The notes beneath the pieces are model-generated. The model did not search any database, was not told the DNA's origin, and saw only the letters and a list, made by a program, of their open reading frames with translations. From positions 558,001 to 622,000 of the forward strand of contig NZ_VFVY01000001.1 in the NCBI RefSeq assembly GCF_006442315.1: 64,000 nucleotides of DNA. The letters run 5' to 3'. Origin of the DNA: Mesorhizobium sp. B2-3-4 (lineage in GTDB: Bacteria; Pseudomonadota; Alphaproteobacteria; Rhizobiales; Rhizobiaceae). Of this stretch, positions 42,896-51,649 are shown piece by piece; positions within the stretch are counted from its first letter, which is position 1, and each line of letters opens with the position of its first letter. Position numbers and translations under genes: made by a program.

Positions 42896-43513
42896 CTAAT
42901 GGAGACGATAGCGGATTTCCGACCGCAGGAAGGGCAGCAAATCCATTTCAAACCAGGGATTCTGCTTCAACCAGCCGGTGTTGCGCCAGGAGGGATGCGG
43001 CAATGGCAGCACTTTGGGGCTGACGGAACTCTCCCAGATGGCGCGCCAGTCCATCACCGTTTCCGTCAGCGAGGGGCGCCGCGCCGCGCCCATGTGCCAG
43101 GTCTGCGCATAGATGCCGATCGTCAGCACCAGGTCGATGCGCGGCATCAGCGCCATCAGGGGCGCGCGCCACGCCGGGGCGCATTCGCGTCTCGGCGGAA
43201 GGTCGCCACCCTCGGCGTCTTGTCCGGGAAAGCAGAAGCCCATCGGCACGATGGCGAACTTCCCGGTGTCGTAGAATTCCTCGCTGGTCACGCCAAGCCA
43301 ACTGCGCAGGCGGTCGCCGGACGCATCGGTGAAAGGCATGCCCGACAGATGCACCTTGGTTCCGGGCGCCTGGCTGGCGATCAGAATGCGGGCGCTGGAC
43401 GAGGGTCGCAGCACCGGCCGCGGTTCATGCGGCAACGGCTTGCCGATGGGATTGTCGACGCAGATGCGGCAGGCGCGGACCGTTGCCGCGAGCTTGTCCA
43501 GTTCGACGCTCAA
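42896..43513 (-). CDS. uracil-DNA glycosylase family protein
   Basis: Protein of 205 residues in the uracil-DNA glycosylase superfamily fold. The nucleotide pocket motif is ILIASQAPGTKVHLSGMPFTD near residue 50 and the C-terminal loop PLPHPSWRN near residue 175 corresponds to the His-containing motif of UDG enzymes. It starts with VRACRIC, but further cysteines for an Fe4S4 cluster are not clearly in the usual places. I use TTG 43513, which overlaps the stop of the upstream GST gene as TTGA; the longer frame is only the reading frame of that gene's tail. Whether it acts on uracil is not shown. Confidence 0.83.
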   Translation of the reverse strand: MSVELDKLAATVRACRICVDNPIGKPLPHEPRPVLRPSSSARILIASQAPGTKVHLSGMPFTDASGDRLRSWLGVTSEEFYDTGKFAIVPMGFCFPGQDAEGGDLPPRRECAPAWRAPLMALMPRIDLVLTIGIYAQTWHMGAARRPSLTETVMDWRAIWESSVSPKVLPLPHPSWRNTGWLKQNPWFEMDLLPFLRSEIRYRLH

Positions 43514-44121
43514 GCGGCGGCACTCGGCCGGCCGGAGACAGCCTGGTGCCAGCGCAACACATTGGTGCATTCCTCCGGCACCTTGATGCGTGCCGGCTTC
43601 ATGAAATCGATCGCGATCAGCCCCGTGATGTCGGCGATCGAATAGCTGTCGCCGGCGGCGAATTCCCGATCTGCCAACTCGCCGTCGAGAATTTTCAGGA
43701 ATTCGACCGCCTTCGGCTTGTTGGCTTCGCCCCACTCTGGAATCTGCGGGATTTCCCATTCCTTCATGGCCGGATGGATGTGACGGAAGGCCTGCGCGAC
43801 GCTGCTGAGCAGGTTGAACTCCATCCGTCTCTGCCACATCTCGACCCGCGCCCTGCCGAGCGCGCCGCGCCCGAACAATGCCGGCTCGGGATGGAGTTCC
43901 TCGAAGTAGCGGCAGATGGCGACGGATTCGGTAAGGATGGTGCCGTCATCGAGCTCAAGAACCGGCAGACGCCGCAGCGGATTGCGCGAACTGACCGACT
44001 GCTGCCTGTGCTCCAGTGCGCCCATGTCGACCGGCACCAGTGGAACGGCGATCCCCTTTTCGGCCAGAAAAACGCGAACCCGCCGCGGGTTGGGCGCCCG
44101 GCCGCCGTCGAACAGCTTCAT
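43510..44121 (-). CDS. glutathione S-transferase family protein
   Basis: GST of 203 residues. The thioredoxin-like domain starts MKLFDGGRAPNPRRVRVFLAEKGI and contains the glutathione-binding stretch LPVLELDDGTILTESVAICRYFEE near residue 53; the C-terminal helical domain contains DSYSIADITGLIAIDF near residue 158. Likely role is detoxification or oxidative stress. Start ATG 44121 is chosen over ATG 44127 because AGGAGG is six bases upstream of the former and touches the latter. Its stop overlaps the next gene's TTG by four bases. Confidence 0.9.
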   Translation of the reverse strand: MKLFDGGRAPNPRRVRVFLAEKGIAVPLVPVDMGALEHRQQSVSSRNPLRRLPVLELDDGTILTESVAICRYFEELHPEPALFGRGALGRARVEMWQRRMEFNLLSSVAQAFRHIHPAMKEWEIPQIPEWGEANKPKAVEFLKILDGELADREFAAGDSYSIADITGLIAIDFMKPARIKVPEECTNVLRWHQAVSGRPSAAA

Positions 44122-44155
44122 GTCCATCCTCCTTTTCGTTACGCCAGACAAGGCT

Positions 44156-44779
44156 TCACCAGAAGCGAAAGATCTCGCGAACAGCGTCGCCGATCGACGC
44201 CAGCGTCCCGTGTTTTCGTTCGACGACCTCGCCATGGTGGCTGTCGCGCCAGTCCTGCGGCCGGTCGAACGTGCCTGCCCAGATGCCGAGCCTCGCCGCG
44301 CGCGCCGTCGCTTCCTCGCCCTCGAAGTCGCCATAGGCAACAGCCCAGCCCGCTTCGACCTGGGCGCGGTTGAGGTTGGTGTCGCCGGCCTTGCAGTCGC
44401 CAAGCAACCGGCCGTAGCGATCGCGCTGCCAGCCGCTGCAAGTGACCGGCCTGCTGGCAATCAGGCGCACCAGCGATTGGCGCGCCAGCGTGCCGCAGGC
44501 ATAATCGACGCCGTTCTTGCGGCAGGTCTGGGTGTATTCTGGAGCATCGATGCCGCGCATGCGGATGCGCTCCGTGCCCAGCGTGATCGAATCGCCGTCG
44601 TTTATGACGGCCGTACCTTGTGTCTTGCGCGTCTCCACCCGGTCGAGACGCGCCGCAAGCAGGATCAGCAGCCCCAGGATGATGACGGCCAGCCCGTAGT
44701 CGAGCAGCTTGCGCCACAGGCTTCTCGGTCGCGGTGCGGCGTACCGCCGGCGCGACCTCGGCGACCACGAACGGCTCAT
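44156..44779 (-). CDS. thermonuclease (SNase-like) family membrane-anchored protein
   Basis: Protein of 207 residues with a basic N-terminus (RSRRRYAAPRPRS) and one hydrophobic helix (YGLAVIILGLLILLAA near residue 28) that should anchor it in the inner membrane. The staphylococcal nuclease-like domain follows, with GDSITLGTERIRMRGIDAPE near residue 62 and the DRYGRLLGDC motif near residue 115, plus a C-terminal WAVAYGDFEGEEATARAARLGIW stretch. Expected to be a periplasmic calcium-dependent nuclease. Four cysteines may form disulfides. Divergent from the histidine kinase gene, 76 bases away. Confidence 0.87.
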   Translation of the reverse strand: MSRSWSPRSRRRYAAPRPRSLWRKLLDYGLAVIILGLLILLAARLDRVETRKTQGTAVINDGDSITLGTERIRMRGIDAPEYTQTCRKNGVDYACGTLARQSLVRLIASRPVTCSGWQRDRYGRLLGDCKAGDTNLNRAQVEAGWAVAYGDFEGEEATARAARLGIWAGTFDRPQDWRDSHHGEVVERKHGTLASIGDAVREIFRFW

Positions 44780-44855
44780 ATGGCAAACGGTTGGTTAATC
44801 ATTCGAACGTAGCTTAACACCTTGAAACCGCTGCACGCATAAACTGAAGTTTTTG

Positions 44856-46376
44856 ATGCCCTTGCAACGCTCGAACACAGCGGACAAGTTCATTGTGGAC
44901 CGCATGAAACGGCATCGCAACAGCGATGTCGCGCGCGCGGTGCGCAAGACGCGCGACCGTCTTTCGCAGCAGGCCGGCAACCCCGATTTCGATCGCGAAC
45001 TGCTGAAGCTCCACGCGCGGGCCATGACTAGCGGCGCCGTGGTCATCCCGCTGCTTGTGCTGGCGATCGCCGCGGCCGGCCGTCTCGCCGGTGTCGGCAA
45101 CGAGATCGGGCTTTGGGCGCTGGTCACGCTCACCTGCTACACCATTGTCGCCTTCATGGCGAGGCGGATCGAGCGGACTGAAGCTTCCGCGCTCAACCCA
45201 TTGCAAACGCGAAGGGAATTCCTGGTCGCCCACTTCCTGTGCGGCCTCGGCTGGGCTTGGTTCGTATTGCTGGGCTGCGGTGTCTGCGCGGTCGACCAGT
45301 TCCAGGTGGTCAAGGCGGTGGTGTTGCTGTTGGCCATGGCCGGAACGGCCGTCATGGCCTCGTCCCTAAGCGGCGCCCTGCTGGCAACCTTTGCCGTCCC
45401 GGTGGCGCTTTACGCCTATGTCGGCACCAAAGCGTGGATGCCGGTCGATGTGATCATGGCCGGACTGCTGGTGCTGTCACTGCCCTTCTTCGCCTATGTC
45501 GCCCGCCACCTCAACCGCTCCTCGCTGATGCTCTTGTCTTTCCGGTCCGAGAAGGATGCGCTGATCGTCGAACTGGAGACGGCGAAATCGATGTCGGACG
45601 AAGCGCGACGGCGGGCCGAGGACGCCAATCTGGCGAAATCACGTTTCCTCGCCTCGATGAGCCATGAATTGCGCACCCCGCTCAACGCCATTCTAGGTTT
45701 TTCCGAGGTGATGGCGAACGAGGTGCTGGGACCGATGAGCAATCCCACCTATCGCGATTATGCCCGTGACGTGCATGATTCCGGCCAGCATTTGCTCGAC
45801 CTGATCAACGAGATACTCGACCTGTCGCGCATCGAGGCCGGCCGCTATCAGCTCAACGAAGAGCCGGTGATGCTGCTCAACATCGTAGAGGATTGTTGCC
45901 ACATGATGGAGTTGAAGGCGCGCAACAAGGATATCCGCGTCATCCAGGATTTCGAACAGACATTGCCGCGCCTGTTCGCCGACGAGCGCGCCGTGCGCCA
46001 GATCACGCTCAACCTTCTGTCCAACGCCATAAAATTCACCGCCACCGGCGGCGAAATCCGCGTCCGCGTGGGCTGGACGGCGGGCGGTGGCCAATACATC
46101 TCGATCAAGGACAATGGCCCTGGCATTCCCGAGGACGAGATTCCCGTCGTGCTGTCAGCCTTCGGCCAGGGGTCGATCGCCATCAAAAGCGCCGAACAGG
46201 GCACTGGGCTTGGCCTGCCGATCGTGCAAGGGCTGCTTGCCATGCATGGCGGCGAGTTCGAGCTTCATTCCAAGCTGCGCGAAGGCACGGAAGCGATAGC
46301 CATCTTTCCGCTGAGCCGGGTGATGGAAGAACTGCCGGCGCTGCCGACCGCCGCTGTCGCCGCGCGGCGGCGGTAG
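44856..46376 (+). CDS. membrane-bound sensor histidine kinase
   Basis: Sensor kinase of about 506 residues. Around five hydrophobic segments occupy residues 60-210. A short coiled stretch leads to the HisKA domain with the phospho-acceptor motif SHELRTPLNAILGFSEVM near residue 268, and the HATPase_c domain has NLLSNAIKFTATGG near residue 388, DNGPGIPEDEI near residue 420 and GTGLGLPIVQGLLAMHGG near residue 450. No PAS or receiver domain is present. The sequence around the H-box resembles alphaproteobacterial PleC/PdhS-type kinases of the cell-cycle group. No response regulator gene is adjacent, so it is an orphan kinase. TTG 44853 is a minor alternative start. Confidence 0.9.
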   Translation: MPLQRSNTADKFIVDRMKRHRNSDVARAVRKTRDRLSQQAGNPDFDRELLKLHARAMTSGAVVIPLLVLAIAAAGRLAGVGNEIGLWALVTLTCYTIVAFMARRIERTEASALNPLQTRREFLVAHFLCGLGWAWFVLLGCGVCAVDQFQVVKAVVLLLAMAGTAVMASSLSGALLATFAVPVALYAYVGTKAWMPVDVIMAGLLVLSLPFFAYVARHLNRSSLMLLSFRSEKDALIVELETAKSMSDEARRRAEDANLAKSRFLASMSHELRTPLNAILGFSEVMANEVLGPMSNPTYRDYARDVHDSGQHLLDLINEILDLSRIEAGRYQLNEEPVMLLNIVEDCCHMMELKARNKDIRVIQDFEQTLPRLFADERAVRQITLNLLSNAIKFTATGGEIRVRVGWTAGGGQYISIKDNGPGIPEDEIPVVLSAFGQGSIAIKSAEQGTGLGLPIVQGLLAMHGGEFELHSKLREGTEAIAIFPLSRVMEELPALPTAAVAARRR

Positions 46377-46404
46377 GGACTGGCCAACACTGAGTACGGC
46401 GTCG

Positions 46405-47403
46405 TTACCCCCGAACCGCCGCCGCCATGCCCGAACTGGTCAGCGCCGATGCCTTGACGAGCCCGGCCGCCAGGGCCGCTCCTGCCCCCTCGCCATGGCC
46501 GATGCCCAGATCGAGCAGCGGACGCAATCCGAGGAGTTCGGCTGCCCTGCCATGCGCCGGTTCCGGCGACAGGCTGGCGAGCAGGCAGTGATCGAGGGCG
46601 GCGGGATTGGCCACATACAGCACGGCCGCCGCGGCTGTTGCCGCAAAGCCGTCGAGCAGGACCGGTATCTGCTGCATGCGCGCGGCGAGGATGGCGCCGG
46701 CTATCGCCGCGAACTCGCGGCCTCCGACCCTGCGCAGCGCTTCGAGCGGATCTTCCAGTTGAGCGCCGTGAAGAGCCAGCGCGGCGTCGACCACTTCGGC
46801 CTTGCGGATCTGCATGGCGGCATCGGCGCCAGATCCCGGACCAACCCAGTCGGCACCCCTGCCTCCGAACAGCGCGGTGAACAAGGTGGCAGCCACGGTG
46901 GAGTTGCCGACGCCGAGATCGCCGAGGCAAAGCAGGTCGGTGCCGCCGGCGATCGCCTCCATGCCGAAGGCCATGGTCGCCGCGCAACCACGCTCGTCGA
47001 GCGCGGCATCCTCCGTGATGTCGCCGGTCGGTATGTGCAAGGCAAGATCGAACACTTTCAGCCCGAGATCGTTGGCGATACAGATCTGGTTGATCGCCGC
47101 ACCGCCCGCCGCGCAAAGCTCGACCGCGTTGGCCGTCGCCGCCACCGGCCTTGGCGAAATGTGGTGCCTGACAACGCCATGGTTGCCGGCAAAGACGGCC
47201 ATTAGCGGCCTGGTCACGGCGGGCGGGGCCCGGCCGCTCCATGCGGCAAGCCATGCGGCCATGTCCTCGACGCGGCCAAGCGAGTTGGCCGGCTTGTCAG
47301 CCCTGGCAAACAGCGTACGCACGCGCGCCTCGGCATTGAGGTCCCCGGCCGGCAAATTGTCGAGCAGGTTGCGAAAATCGTCGAAAGGCAGCGCGCTGGT
47401 CAT
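46405..47403 (-). CDS. cobT: nicotinate-nucleotide--dimethylbenzimidazole phosphoribosyltransferase
   Basis: Enzyme of 332 residues that makes alpha-ribazole phosphate, the lower ligand precursor of cobalamin. Key motifs are KPANSLGRVEDMAAWLAAW near residue 35, VFAGNHGVVRHHISPRP near residue 67, the glycine-rich CLGDLGVGNSTVAATL near residue 155 and the catalytic region LGIGHGEGAGAALA near residue 305. No cobS, cobC or cobU gene is adjacent. It converges on the histidine kinase gene. It is divergent from the DUF1289 gene, 200 bases away, an arrangement frequent in rhizobia. Confidence 0.94.
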   Translation of the reverse strand: MTSALPFDDFRNLLDNLPAGDLNAEARVRTLFARADKPANSLGRVEDMAAWLAAWSGRAPPAVTRPLMAVFAGNHGVVRHHISPRPVAATANAVELCAAGGAAINQICIANDLGLKVFDLALHIPTGDITEDAALDERGCAATMAFGMEAIAGGTDLLCLGDLGVGNSTVAATLFTALFGGRGADWVGPGSGADAAMQIRKAEVVDAALALHGAQLEDPLEALRRVGGREFAAIAGAILAARMQQIPVLLDGFAATAAAAVLYVANPAALDHCLLASLSPEPAHGRAAELLGLRPLLDLGIGHGEGAGAALAAGLVKASALTSSGMAAAVRG

Positions 47404-47603
47404 ATCGGAGGCAAATCACTTCTGGAGTTGGCGAGCGGCATAGCCGCCTTGCGTCATCGGCACAACCTCCTCGATGGTCCTTGCCGGTTTGCCGCAAAGG
47501 CAGCCGCGGAAGGCGCGATCGCGAGGGCTTGCATTGGCATTGCCGTTGCACCATGTGGAGGAGGAAGAGCGGATCTGCGGATGGAATTCCCTCAGAGAAA
47601 GTC

Positions 47604-47834
47604 ATGACGACCATCGAATCTCCCTGCATCCTGGTCTGTTCGATCGATATGAAAACCGGCTTCTGCTTCGGTTGCGGCCGCACGCGCGACGAGATCGGTG
47701 CCTGGATGGGGATGACGCCCGAGACGCGCCGCAGCGTGATGGCCGAACTGCCGGCCCGGCTGGAAACCGTCGAACGCCGGCCGCGTCGGGAAACGCGCCG
47801 CACCCGCATGGCGCGCGAGCGCGACGCACTCTAG
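47604..47834 (+). CDS. DUF1289 domain-containing small protein
   Basis: Protein of 76 residues with four cysteines in the DUF1289 pattern: SPCILVCSIDMKTGFCFGCGRTRDEI near the start, then an arginine-rich tail RRPRRETRRTRMARERD. The two C-x4-C and C-x2-C pairs suggest zinc or iron-sulfur binding. The family is widespread in proteobacteria with no established function. ATG 47604 is preceded by AGAGAAAG. It is 10 bases upstream of the retropepsin-like gene, so co-transcription is likely. Confidence 0.87.
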   Translation: MTTIESPCILVCSIDMKTGFCFGCGRTRDEIGAWMGMTPETRRSVMAELPARLETVERRPRRETRRTRMARERDAL

Positions 47835-47844
47835 CGAGGCAAGA

Positions 47845-48549
47845 ATGAGCAGCCGGCTGTTCTGGACCGTGATGGCTGTGATCGGCGTGGGAGTGGTCTT
47901 GCTGATGCTGAATGATCCGGCCGGCAGCACGCTCGGCGTCGAGAATTACGATTTTGGCCGGCTGATCTGGTTTGGCGCCTTCGGCGCCCTCATCGGCGCC
48001 GGCTTGCTGCGGTCGGCGCCGCTCGGCGTGGTGGCCCGCAACCTCGGCGCCTGGGCGGCCATCGTGCTGGTGCTGATCGCCGGCTATCAATATCGTTACG
48101 AACTGCAGGACGTCGCCAGCCGGGTGACCGCCGGCCTCGTTCCTGGCAGCCCGCTGGCGCTCGGCGTCGAGGATGGCCACGCCACCGTGACCCTCGACAA
48201 GGCCGACAACGGTCATTTCGAAGCGCGTATCCTGGTCAACGGCAACCCGGTCCGCGCCGTCGTCGACACCGGCGCGACCAGCACCGTACTGACCTCGCAG
48301 GACGCGCAGGCCGCAGGCTTCAACCCCGCAACGCTCAACTACACCATACCGGTTTCAACGGCCAACGGCATGGCACGCGCCGCGGCGGTCAAGACCGACG
48401 AACTGGCGATCGGCGGCATCGTGCGCAAGGACATGTCGGTGATGGTGGCGGCTCCCGGCATGCTGAGCCAAAGCCTGCTCGGCATGAACTTCATCGGCTC
48501 GCTGTCGGGTTTCGACGTGCGCGGCGACCGTATGATCCTGAGGGACTGA
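47845..48549 (+). CDS. retropepsin-like aspartic protease family protein (TIGR02281 type)
   Basis: Membrane-anchored protein of 234 residues. Three hydrophobic segments occur at residues 5-20, 33-52 and 63-82, followed by a retropepsin-like domain with the single catalytic motif VVDTGATSTVLT near residue 137 and the closing LLGMNFIGSLSGFDVRGD near residue 212. The aspartate in DTGA is the likely catalytic residue, so the enzyme would act as a dimer with its site in the periplasm. It follows the DUF1289 gene by 10 bases. The substrate is unknown; this family has no settled role in rhizobia. Confidence 0.9.
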   Translation: MSSRLFWTVMAVIGVGVVLLMLNDPAGSTLGVENYDFGRLIWFGAFGALIGAGLLRSAPLGVVARNLGAWAAIVLVLIAGYQYRYELQDVASRVTAGLVPGSPLALGVEDGHATVTLDKADNGHFEARILVNGNPVRAVVDTGATSTVLTSQDAQAAGFNPATLNYTIPVSTANGMARAAAVKTDELAIGGIVRKDMSVMVAAPGMLSQSLLGMNFIGSLSGFDVRGDRMILRD

Positions 48550-48551
48550 GA

Positions 48552-49601
48552 TCAGGCAGCCTCGGCTGCGGCCCCGCCGAATTCGATGGCCGCGAACGCG
48601 GTCTTCAGCACGTCCGGCCCGGCGCCAGGCCGCGTTGCGTCGGTCGACAGGATCTGGCGGTAGCGGCGCGCGCCGGGCAGGCCGTGAAACAGGCCGACCA
48701 TATGGCGGGTGACATGGCCAAGCCTGCCGCCCTGTTCGATATGCCGTGCCGCGTAGTGCGCCATCGCATCGATCAGCGCCGCGAAATCGAATGTCTCCGG
48801 CCGTGCGCCGTAGAAGGCGGCGTCGACACCGGTCAGAATGCCGGGCGTGTGGTAGGCAGCGCGGCCAAGCATGGCGCCATCGACATGATCGAGATGCGTC
48901 CGCGCCTCTTCAAGCGACTGAATGCCGCCATTGATGCCGATGAATTTGCTCGGTTTTCCGCTCTTCAGACGATAGACCCTGCCGTAATCGAGCGGCGGGA
49001 TGTCGCGGTTTTCCTTCGGGCTCAGCCCTTCCAGCCACGCCTTGCGCGCATGCACCCACAAGGCGTCGGCGCCGGCATCGAAAACGCCATTCGCCAGCGC
49101 GTCGAGCGCCGGCTCGGGGTCCTGTTCGTCGACGCCGATCCTGCATTTGACCGTGACTGGAACTTTCACTGCCGCCTTCATCGCCGCGACGCAATCGGCG
49201 ACGAGATCGGGCACTTTCATCAGGCAGGCGCCGAACGTGCCCGACTGGACGCGGTCGGACGGGCAGCCGACATTGAGATTGATCTCGTCATAGCCGAAGG
49301 CTTCGCCGATGCGCGCCGCTTCGACGAGCTTTGCCGGATCCGAACCGCCAAGCTGCAGGGCGACCGGATGCTCCGCCTCGTCGAAGCCAAGCAAGCGCTG
49401 GCGCGCGCCATGAATGACCGCGTCGGCCACCACCATCTCGGTGTAGAGCAGCGCATGCGTCGTCAGCCGGCGATGGAAGAAGCGGCAATGCCGGTCCGTC
49501 CAGTCCATCATCGGGGCTATGGCGATCTTGGCGTTCAACATATTGTTCGGGTTGGTTTTCCAGGTAGTCCGATCTACTCGGATCGGGTCTTGCCGCGACA
49601 T
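48552..49601 (-). CDS. dusA: tRNA dihydrouridine(20/20a) synthase DusA
   Basis: FMN-dependent enzyme of up to 349 residues that reduces uridines at positions 20 and 20a of tRNA. The TIM-barrel start is IAPMMDWTDRHCRFFHRRL, followed by LLYTEMVVADAVIHG, ALQLGGSDP, NLNVGCPSDRVQSG and the catalytic cysteine in TFGACLM near residue 130. These identify DusA over DusB and DusC. The start is not certain: ATG 49601 and ATG 49541 are both possible, with no clear ribosome site, and conserved sequence begins just after the latter. It converges on the retropepsin gene, with a two-base gap. Confidence 0.93.
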   Translation of the reverse strand: MSRQDPIRVDRTTWKTNPNNMLNAKIAIAPMMDWTDRHCRFFHRRLTTHALLYTEMVVADAVIHGARQRLLGFDEAEHPVALQLGGSDPAKLVEAARIGEAFGYDEINLNVGCPSDRVQSGTFGACLMKVPDLVADCVAAMKAAVKVPVTVKCRIGVDEQDPEPALDALANGVFDAGADALWVHARKAWLEGLSPKENRDIPPLDYGRVYRLKSGKPSKFIGINGGIQSLEEARTHLDHVDGAMLGRAAYHTPGILTGVDAAFYGARPETFDFAALIDAMAHYAARHIEQGGRLGHVTRHMVGLFHGLPGARRYRQILSTDATRPGAGPDVLKTAFAAIEFGGAAAEAA

Positions 49602-49760
49602 GTAGCGTATTTGCCGCTGCTTTCAAACTGTCCGCCATCCCCGGCCAAACCCGTGCGCGTTCGGGCCTGTTGGCTTGTTGAGCCAAGCAATGCCTCGACC
49701 TGCCAGGAGCCTATTCGAGCCGGTTGCGATAGGCTCCTTCCCAACAATGGAATTACCGCC

Positions 49761-50123
49761 ATGAACGACACAAGCCCGGCAAACCCGATCTACGATCCGC
49801 AGGAACTGGAGCCATCGCTGATTGCGCGCCAACATGCGGGTGATGTCGACGGCATGACGGCATTGTTCGAACCGGATGCGGTGATCGACTGTGGCGATGG
49901 ACAATTCGTGCGCGGCCATGAAGCCATTCGCCGCTACTATGCCGACATCACCGCCTCGGGCCGTAAGTTCGCCGTCGGTGAGCAGCGTGCGGCCTTGATT
50001 TGCGGTGATCTGGCGCTGACCTCGACCCGCCTTCCGGATGGCGACGTGACGAGTGAGGTCGCGCGCCGGCAAGCAGACGGATCATGGCTTTGGGTGATCG
50101 ACCGCTACCGCGTCGACTGGTGA
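49761..50123 (+). CDS. nuclear transport factor 2-like (SnoaL-type) protein
   Basis: Protein of 120 residues with the NTF2-like fold pattern: an N-terminal helix (EPSLIARQHAGDVDGMTALF), a strand with DAVIDCGDGQFVRGHEAIRRYYADI near residue 40, and a closing sheet ending SWLWVIDRYRVDW. This matches SnoaL/DUF4440 domains used as small enzymes or ligand-binding subunits; the ending strand WLWVIDRY is typical. ATG 49761 follows GGAATTACC. Single gene, function unknown. Confidence 0.83.
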   Translation: MNDTSPANPIYDPQELEPSLIARQHAGDVDGMTALFEPDAVIDCGDGQFVRGHEAIRRYYADITASGRKFAVGEQRAALICGDLALTSTRLPDGDVTSEVARRQADGSWLWVIDRYRVDW

Positions 50124-50216
50124 TGCGGATGCCGGGACCGCCTGGCTCGAGGCGCGAAAACCACCCTCCCGCGCCCGCAACGGGCACGAACCATCATCGG
50201 CAGAACGGCACGCCGC

Positions 50217-50519
50217 TTATCGACGCAGCGCGTGTATGCTCGCCATGCTGTTGCCGGCGATCGGCAAAGCCATGTCGTCGTCCAGGAGTCGCGTAATTCG
50301 GGCAAAGCCGGTGAAGGCTTTCCTTGCTTCTTCCGCCGACATTTGGCCGGACAAGGCAGCCGCGCAGCAATTCAGCGCGCATTGATAGACAGGACCGCGC
50401 CGTCCTGCTGGCCATTTACGCAAAAAAACCATGGCCTCGGCAACGCTATCGACTTCTTCTACAGGGTGCCCCTGCCCGCGCGAAATCCGCACGGGTGAAA
50501 AGAAATGCAGATAGTCCAT
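50217..50519 (-). CDS. DUF982 domain-containing protein
   Basis: Protein of 100 residues matching DUF982, a small domain that is strongly expanded in rhizobia. The sequence VRISRGQGHPVEEVDSVAEA near residue 10 leads to FLRKWPAGRRGPVYQCALNC and a closing helix AEEARKAFTGFARITRLL. GGGAGGAA lies five bases before ATG 50519, so the longer upstream frame is not used. It follows the dppF gene on the same strand by 104 bases; whether it belongs to that operon is doubtful. Function unknown. Confidence 0.85.
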   Translation of the reverse strand: MDYLHFFSPVRISRGQGHPVEEVDSVAEAMVFLRKWPAGRRGPVYQCALNCCAAALSGQMSAEEARKAFTGFARITRLLDDDMALPIAGNSMASIHALRR

Positions 50520-50623
50520 GACTTCCTCCCGATCGGTCGCGATACGCGGCCGAACCACACAAAACGCGCCGCGACGCAGGCGGTTCCATGGCAAGTCGAA
50601 TTTTTTTCGCCTGTCGGGCGAGA

Positions 50624-51649
50624 TCATCCGTGCGCGGGCAGAATCGCGGGGCTGATCGTCGGGAAATGACACGCGACTTTGCGGCCAGGTCGATACTCAA
50701 CGACCTCGGGCCGCTCCGTACGGCACCGCTCCGCCGCTATCGGACAGCGGGGATGGAACCGGCATCCGGAAGGCGGATTGAGCGGGCTCGGCACGTCGCC
50801 GGTGAGGATAATGCGCTTGCGCGTCCCGCCGGGTGTCGTCTCGACGACAGGAACGGCCGAGATCAGCGCCTGGCTGTAGGGATGGGCGGGCGATGCGAAC
50901 ACCTCTTCTGCTGGTCCCTCTTCGACGATCGAGCCGAGATACATGACGGCGATACGGGTCGAGACCTGCCGCACCACGGAAAGATCGTGGGCGATGAAGA
51001 CATAGGTGAGGTTCAGCTTCTCCTGGAGGTCGGCAAGCAGGTTGACGATCTGCGCCTGCACCGACACGTCGAGCGCCGAGACCGGTTCGTCCAGCACGAC
51101 GAGATCGGGATTGAGCGCAATCGCCCGCGCAATGCCGACGCGCTGGCGTTGCCCGCCGGAGAATTCATGGGGATAGCGCATGACATGGTCCGGCTGCAGC
51201 CCGACAAGGTCGAACAGCTCCGCAACGCGCGCGGAAATCTCGCGGGACGAAAGCTTGCCATGGATGCGCAGCGGCTCCGCCACCAGATCGCCGACACGCC
51301 GGCGCGGATTGAGCGAGGCCGACGGGTCCTGGAAGACCATTTGCAGGCGGCGCCGCAGCGGCCTGAGTTCCGACAGCGACTTCGAGGTGATGTCGTCGCC
51401 TTCGAACAGGAGTTGACCGTCCGATATGTCGTAGAGCCTCACCAGGCAACGCGCCAGTGTGGACTTGCCGCATCCGGACTCGCCGACCAGTCCAACGGTC
51501 TCGCCGCGCCGCACCGTCAGCGACACATTGTCGACGGCATGGACGGTTCGCCTGCCCTCGGCCGAAAAGCGGGTGCCGATCGAGAAGCGCTTGCCGAGCG
51601 AGCGTGTTTCGAGGATTGGACGGTCAGTGTCGGTCATCTCTCCGCTCAT
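50624..51649 (-). CDS. peptide ABC transporter ATP-binding protein, DppF/OppF-like
   Basis: ATPase of 341 residues. Walker A is [13 protein letters not shown] near residue 65, signature [14 protein letters not shown] near residue 175, Walker [13 protein letters not shown] near residue 195, and the C-terminal oligopeptide/dipeptide extension ends with the cysteine set [14 protein letters not shown] near residue 305, typical for this family. ATG 51649 overlaps the dppD stop as ATGA. It is the last transporter gene of the operon. With the DppD-like subunit it should drive uptake of short peptides. Confidence 0.93.
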   Translation of the reverse strand: MSGEMTDTDRPILETRSLGKRFSIGTRFSAEGRRTVHAVDNVSLTVRRGETVGLVGESGCGKSTLARCLVRLYDISDGQLLFEGDDITSKSLSELRPLRRRLQMVFQDPSASLNPRRRVGDLVAEPLRIHGKLSSREISARVAELFDLVGLQPDHVMRYPHEFSGGQRQRVGIARAIALNPDLVVLDEPVSALDVSVQAQIVNLLADLQEKLNLTYVFIAHDLSVVRQVSTRIAVMYLGSIVEEGPAEEVFASPAHPYSQALISAVPVVETTPGGTRKRIILTGDVPSPLNPPSGCRFHPRCPIAAERCRTERPEVVEYRPGRKVACHFPTISPAILPAHG

